Below, piece after piece: positions 4,847 to 6,567 of a DNA stretch of 6,567 nucleotides. Source of the DNA: Thermoplasmata archaeon. Lineage in GTDB: Archaea > Thermoplasmatota > E2 > DHVEG-1 > B18-G2. Where the stretch lies: assembly GCA_021163455.1 (NCBI GenBank), contig JAGGWT010000138.1:1-6567 (forward strand), in the 5' to 3' direction. The translations under genes and the position numbers were made by a program. The notes below the pieces were generated by a model. The model was not told where the DNA came from. It ran no database searches and was given only the letters and a program-made list of their open reading frames with translations. Position 1 is the stretch's first letter. Every line of letters starts with the position of its first letter.

Positions 4847-5613
4847 CAGGCGATGTGATGTTTCCACTTTTCCATAATTTTCTCTATTCCCAGCAGACCG
4901 ATGAGAGCAAGTATACCAAAATACGCCTCCACAATATAGGTGTCGCCAGGCATATTAAGATTTAGATAAGTTTGGAAAGCGGGTATCGGACCATCGACCA
5001 CTGTCTTGTAAATTACAGATGCTATAAGATACTTTATCTTTGATGTTTTTATTGCGTAAAACACAAGCAATAACGCGAATATGTGAATGACGATAACAAA
5101 CGTTCTTTCCAGTATAGGGGCAGGTATCATCAGAGAGGATTGATTTAGCTGTTGAATCACGGTATCTCTCTGTGATTCCGGTATCTTATCTATGAGACCC
5201 GGATATAGCAGAAAAACAAGAATGTTTATAAAGGATGAGAATCCGATGAATATTGCCTCTATGGCGCCGAATCCTATACCTATGGCTATCGCCCGATTTA
5301 GATCTGCGCCCCTCATCCTTGTTTTCCTTATCACTATGTAAGATAATCCGCTTTCGAGGAGACCTGTTCTCAAACCGACATAGAGTCCCATTACCACTAC
5401 ATATCCTATATTTCCATACACTAGTAAACTCTGTGATAAGGGTTTTGTGATGGTGAAGTCCATCAAAAATTTGGGTGAAATTGCAATAACCCACAAAAGG
5501 AGGCCGTATATGAAAAACTCTATTTCTGTCCCTTTCTTCCACCACCATATCAGGGGAGCCAAAGCTCCCACGATGAGCATCCCTATTCCTGAAAGGATTA
5601 GATAAGGATTCAT
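4846..5613 (-). CDS. YhfC/PrsW-like intramembrane protease-family protein, motifs partly eroded
   Basis: 255 aa with about seven to eight membrane helices (approximately 4-24, 32-50, 64-82, 107-137, 168-188, 193-210, 227-243). The segment order matches YhfC-family proteins: GLLESGLSYIVIRK (84-97) at the place of the EExxR motif, IGIGFGAIEAIFIG (111-124) at the place of GxGHGGIE, ERTFVIVIHI (169-178) with His177, and YKTVVDG (202-208) at the place of HxxxD. Family knowledge: YhfC, PrsW and CAAX-protease-like proteins use the Glu/His/Asp residues of these motifs to bind zinc inside the membrane. Here Glu87, Glu119, Glu169, His177 and Asp207 remain, but the second Glu and the Arg of motif 1 are Ser88 and Ser91, and the motif 4 His is Lys203. 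Proteolysis is therefore doubtful and a scaffold or receptor role is possible. The ATG overlaps the ybjQ-like stop as ATGA, so it is the last gene of a three-gene operon. Confidence 0.75.
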   Translation of the reverse strand: MNPYLILSGIGMLIVGALAPLIWWWKKGTEIEFFIYGLLLWVIAISPKFLMDFTITKPLSQSLLVYGNIGYVVVMGLYVGLRTGLLESGLSYIVIRKTRMRGADLNRAIAIGIGFGAIEAIFIGFSSFINILVFLLYPGLIDKIPESQRDTVIQQLNQSSLMIPAPILERTFVIVIHIFALLLVFYAIKTSKIKYLIASVIYKTVVDGPIPAFQTYLNLNMPGDTYIVEAYFGILALIGLLGIEKIMEKWKHHIA

Positions 5614-5933
5614 GACTCGTCTTCAAGTTTAACAGCGGTTCCGTATGCAAGGATTTCCGCTGCTCCTCCCATGACCGCAGACGTCATGAATCTCACGTTT
5701 ATGACAGCATCTGCCCCGAGTTTTTCTGCCTTCTCCACCATTCTCCTCAAAGCTATCTCTCTTGCCTCCGTGAGCATTTCCGTGTACTCTCTTATCTCTC
5801 CTCCCACTATATTCCTGAAGCCAGCAACAATATCCTTTCCGATATGTTTTGCCTGTATGGTGTTACCTCTCACAAGCCCCAGTATTTCTTTAACCTTTTT
5901 TCCGGGAACAAAATCTGTAGTTGTTATTATCAT
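5610..5933 (-). CDS. YbjQ/UPF0145 family protein
   Basis: 107 aa, the normal size for the family. Signature segments are all present: MIITTTDFVPGKKVKEILGL (1-20), VRGNTIQAKHIGKD (21-34), a central VGGEIREYTEMLTEAREIAL (43-62), and the end AEKLGADAVINVRF (69-82) followed by a Gly-rich turn and ILAYGTAVKL. Family knowledge: YbjQ proteins are small alpha/beta proteins that form ring-shaped pentamers; their biochemical role is not firmly known and heavy-metal binding has been suggested. No cysteine and only His30 are present, so thiol metal binding is unlikely here. It is sandwiched between two membrane protein genes with an ATGA overlap on both sides, so a membrane-associated complex is a reasonable inference. 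Confidence 0.92.
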   Translation of the reverse strand: MIITTTDFVPGKKVKEILGLVRGNTIQAKHIGKDIVAGFRNIVGGEIREYTEMLTEAREIALRRMVEKAEKLGADAVINVRFMTSAVMGGAAEILAYGTAVKLEDES

Positions 5934-6151
5934 GGTTCCAAATCCTCCTTCTTAATTTCTATCCTATCTTCTCTTTTTTCCCTGATAAGAGAAACCAGCA
6001 GGAGAATCAATCCCATGAGTATAACGATAACTGCAGATACAACGAATGGGTCAGCCGAAGAAACGGAAGGTATCAATTTATAGAGTCCATAAACGATGAG
6101 CATCAGTATACCTATGCCGACCAGATAAAGACCGATATCTCTCCCTTTCAT
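5930..6151 (-). CDS. Small two-helix membrane protein, first gene of the YbjQ operon
   Basis: 73 aa from ATG at 6151. Two membrane helices are clear: IGLYLVGIGILMLIVYGLY (6-24) and FVVSAVIVILMGLILLLVSL (36-55), joined by a short polar loop (LIPSVSSADP). A highly charged tail follows (REKREDRIEIKKEDLEP, 57-73). By charge, the tail is probably cytoplasmic, so both ends would be inside. The frame is open upstream to 6385, but I choose 6151 because a TATA box lies about 25-30 bp before it and the upstream residues look non-coding. The stop overlaps the YbjQ-family ATG (ATGA). I recognise no named family. In context it could anchor or recruit the YbjQ-family protein to the membrane. Confidence 0.75.
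   Translation of the reverse strand: MKGRDIGLYLVGIGILMLIVYGLYKLIPSVSSADPFVVSAVIVILMGLILLLVSLIREKREDRIEIKKEDLEP
5944..5948 (-). promoter_or_regulatory. Shine-Dalgarno GGAGG for the YbjQ-family gene
   Basis: AAGGAGGAT on the minus strand (5950-5942) lies inside the end of the upstream small gene. The GGAGG core is 10 bases before the ATG at 5933. It supports that start and independent initiation in addition to coupling through the ATGA overlap. Confidence 0.6.
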
Positions 6152-6175
6152 CTTCCCTTTTAAGCAAATAGTGAG

Positions 6176-6182
6176 ATATAAA
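6176..6182 (-). promoter_or_regulatory. TATA box for the three-gene membrane/YbjQ operon
   Basis: The minus strand reads GATTTATATCTC, with TTTATAT at 6182-6176. The box centre is about 28 bp before the ATG at 6151, so transcription should begin within a few bases of the start codon. That predicts a leaderless or nearly leaderless mRNA, common in archaea, and explains the poor ribosome site (AGGGAAG directly before the ATG). Confidence 0.6.
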
Positions 6183-6342
6183 TCTGTCGGTAAGATATGC
6201 CAGCGGACTGTCAAGAATAATAAGGATGTTGGTGTCTCACGAGCAGAATACAATAAATCCAGATCAAATGAGAGCAATCGCATTTTGAATCTGAGCGAGT
6301 TATTTGAAAAATAGATAAAGCGATTCAAGTACTGTGGAGTCG

Positions 6343-6396
6343 GCTGCCAAACATTCTTCGTGGTTAAGTATAAGAAATGTTCCACCTGCTGCCAAA
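6343..6396. repeat. 9-bp direct repeat GCTGCCAAA flanking an imperfect hairpin
   Basis: GCTGCCAAA occurs at 6343-6351 and 6388-6396. Between the copies, AACATTCTT (6350-6358) pairs with AAGAAATGTT (6372-6381) around a 13-base loop, with one bulged base. The arrangement may be a remnant of a mobile or duplicated element, a structured RNA or chance. Confidence 0.4.
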
Positions 6397-6465
6397 AAGC
6401 CGGAAAGAACGCTGCATCTCTGGCAGAAGAACTTGATGAAAATATATTGAGAACATTCTGCTATT

Positions 6466-6567
6466 CTAACTTAGATACTCCTCTATGGCTTCAGCAGCTC
6501 TCCTTCCTGCACCCATGGCTGAGATAACGGTTGCTGCCCCAGTTGTTATGTCACCGCCTGCAAAAAC
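6466..6567 (-). CDS. gltA: C-terminal end of GltA/SudA-type FAD-dependent oxidoreductase (partial)
   Basis: The minus strand from the window edge reads VFAGGDITTGAATVISAMG followed by AGRRAAEAIEEYLS and a TAG at 6468-6466. The GGD-x3-GAATV segment is the conserved second FAD-binding motif, and the AGRRAAEAI helix is the end of NADPH-dependent glutamate synthase small-subunit-like proteins (GltA) and their sulfide dehydrogenase relatives (SudA). Family knowledge: these use FAD and Fe-S centres to pass electrons between NADPH and ferredoxin, polysulfide or the glutamate synthase large subunit; NfnB-type bifurcating subunits share the same end. The exact member cannot be settled from 33 residues. 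It is transcribed toward the YbjQ operon on the same strand, but 314 bases and a promoter separate them. Confidence 0.85.
   Translation of the reverse strand, partial: VFAGGDITTGAATVISAMGAGRRAAEAIEEYLS

Larger units (their letters stand above)
6152..6465. other. Intergenic region with repeats and a possible decayed reading frame
   Basis: No convincing gene. Seen are the operon promoter (6176-6182), a 7-bp inverted repeat TTGAATC/GATTCAA (6285-6291 and 6322-6328), a hairpin-forming AACATTCTT/AAGAAATGTT (6350-6358 and 6372-6381, one bulged A) and a 9-bp direct repeat GCTGCCAAA (6343-6351 and 6388-6396). On the plus strand, the frame from GTG 6171 is open into the next gene apart from one TAG (6312-6314). 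It contains a peptide with CxxxC and CxxCC spacing. The AT-rich stretch near 6441-6452 could end transcription of the right-hand gene. Confidence 0.5.

Noticed and set aside
5186..5650. 154-codon minus-strand frame overlapping the YhfC-like and YbjQ-family genes
   Set aside because: It is a different frame of a membrane protein gene, Arg/His-rich with no hydrophobic pattern. The true frame shows membrane helices and family motifs.
6312..6314. In-frame TAG as a pyrrolysine codon
   Set aside because: TAG ends the phosphatidyltransferase gene and the right-hand oxidoreductase gene as a normal stop, and the surrounding frame has no recognised family.
6152..6385. N-terminal extension of the small membrane protein to 6385
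   Set aside because: The added residues look like non-coding translation, and the TATA box at 6176-6182 would lie inside the gene. The start at 6151 fits the promoter.

Overview
The window looks like chromosomal DNA of a euryarchaeon. The reasons are a Fap7-type adenylate kinase, a CDP-archaeol-type alcohol phosphatidyltransferase, an archaeal-style HflX, a NosD-like beta-helix lipoprotein, tRNA genes without an encoded CCA end, and TATA-box promoters with GGTG/GGAGG ribosome sites. Base composition is moderate, not GC-rich. I cannot name the genus; a methanogen, ANME/Syntrophoarchaeum or Archaeoglobi relative would all fit.

Layout. Bases 1-2566 form a tight plus-strand operon. It holds the tail of an unidentified gene, a Fap7/AK6-like adenylate kinase (ATGA overlap), an archaetidylinositol-phosphate-synthase-like membrane enzyme (17-bp overlap) and the ribosome-associated GTPase HflX (TTG start, 7-bp gap). 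Two of these act on ribosomes and one makes archaeal membrane lipid, so this is a housekeeping block. It meets a convergent minus-strand gene (2568-3470) with a single base between the stop codons. That gene encodes a secreted, probably lipid-anchored parallel beta-helix protein of the NosD type. Bases 3471-3656 hold no gene but carry two perfect 10-bp palindromes and the likely promoter of a tRNA-Val(TAC)/tRNA-Gln(CTG) pair (3657-3807), which is followed by a hairpin plus T6 terminator. Bases 3808-4019 are mostly non-coding, with an inverted repeat that competes with the terminator hairpin and a doubtful 27-codon ORF.

A plus-strand gene (4020-4805) encodes a SIMIBI/BioD-like P-loop NTPase of unknown substrate. 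It is convergent with a minus-strand operon (6151 down to 4846) of three genes joined by two successive ATGA overlaps: a 73-aa two-helix membrane protein, a YbjQ-family protein, and a YhfC/PrsW-like polytopic membrane protein whose presumed protease motifs are partly eroded. A TATA box about 25 bp before the first ATG suggests a leaderless or nearly leaderless transcript. Bases 6152-6465 hold no convincing gene but contain several repeats and a possible decayed, cysteine-containing reading frame. The right edge holds the C-terminal end of a GltA/SudA-type FAD oxidoreductase on the minus strand.

The least explained and most interesting part is the three-gene membrane/YbjQ/YhfC-like operon. The rest is mostly familiar archaeal core machinery. 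I do not see CRISPR arrays, insertion sequences or a clear defence system.
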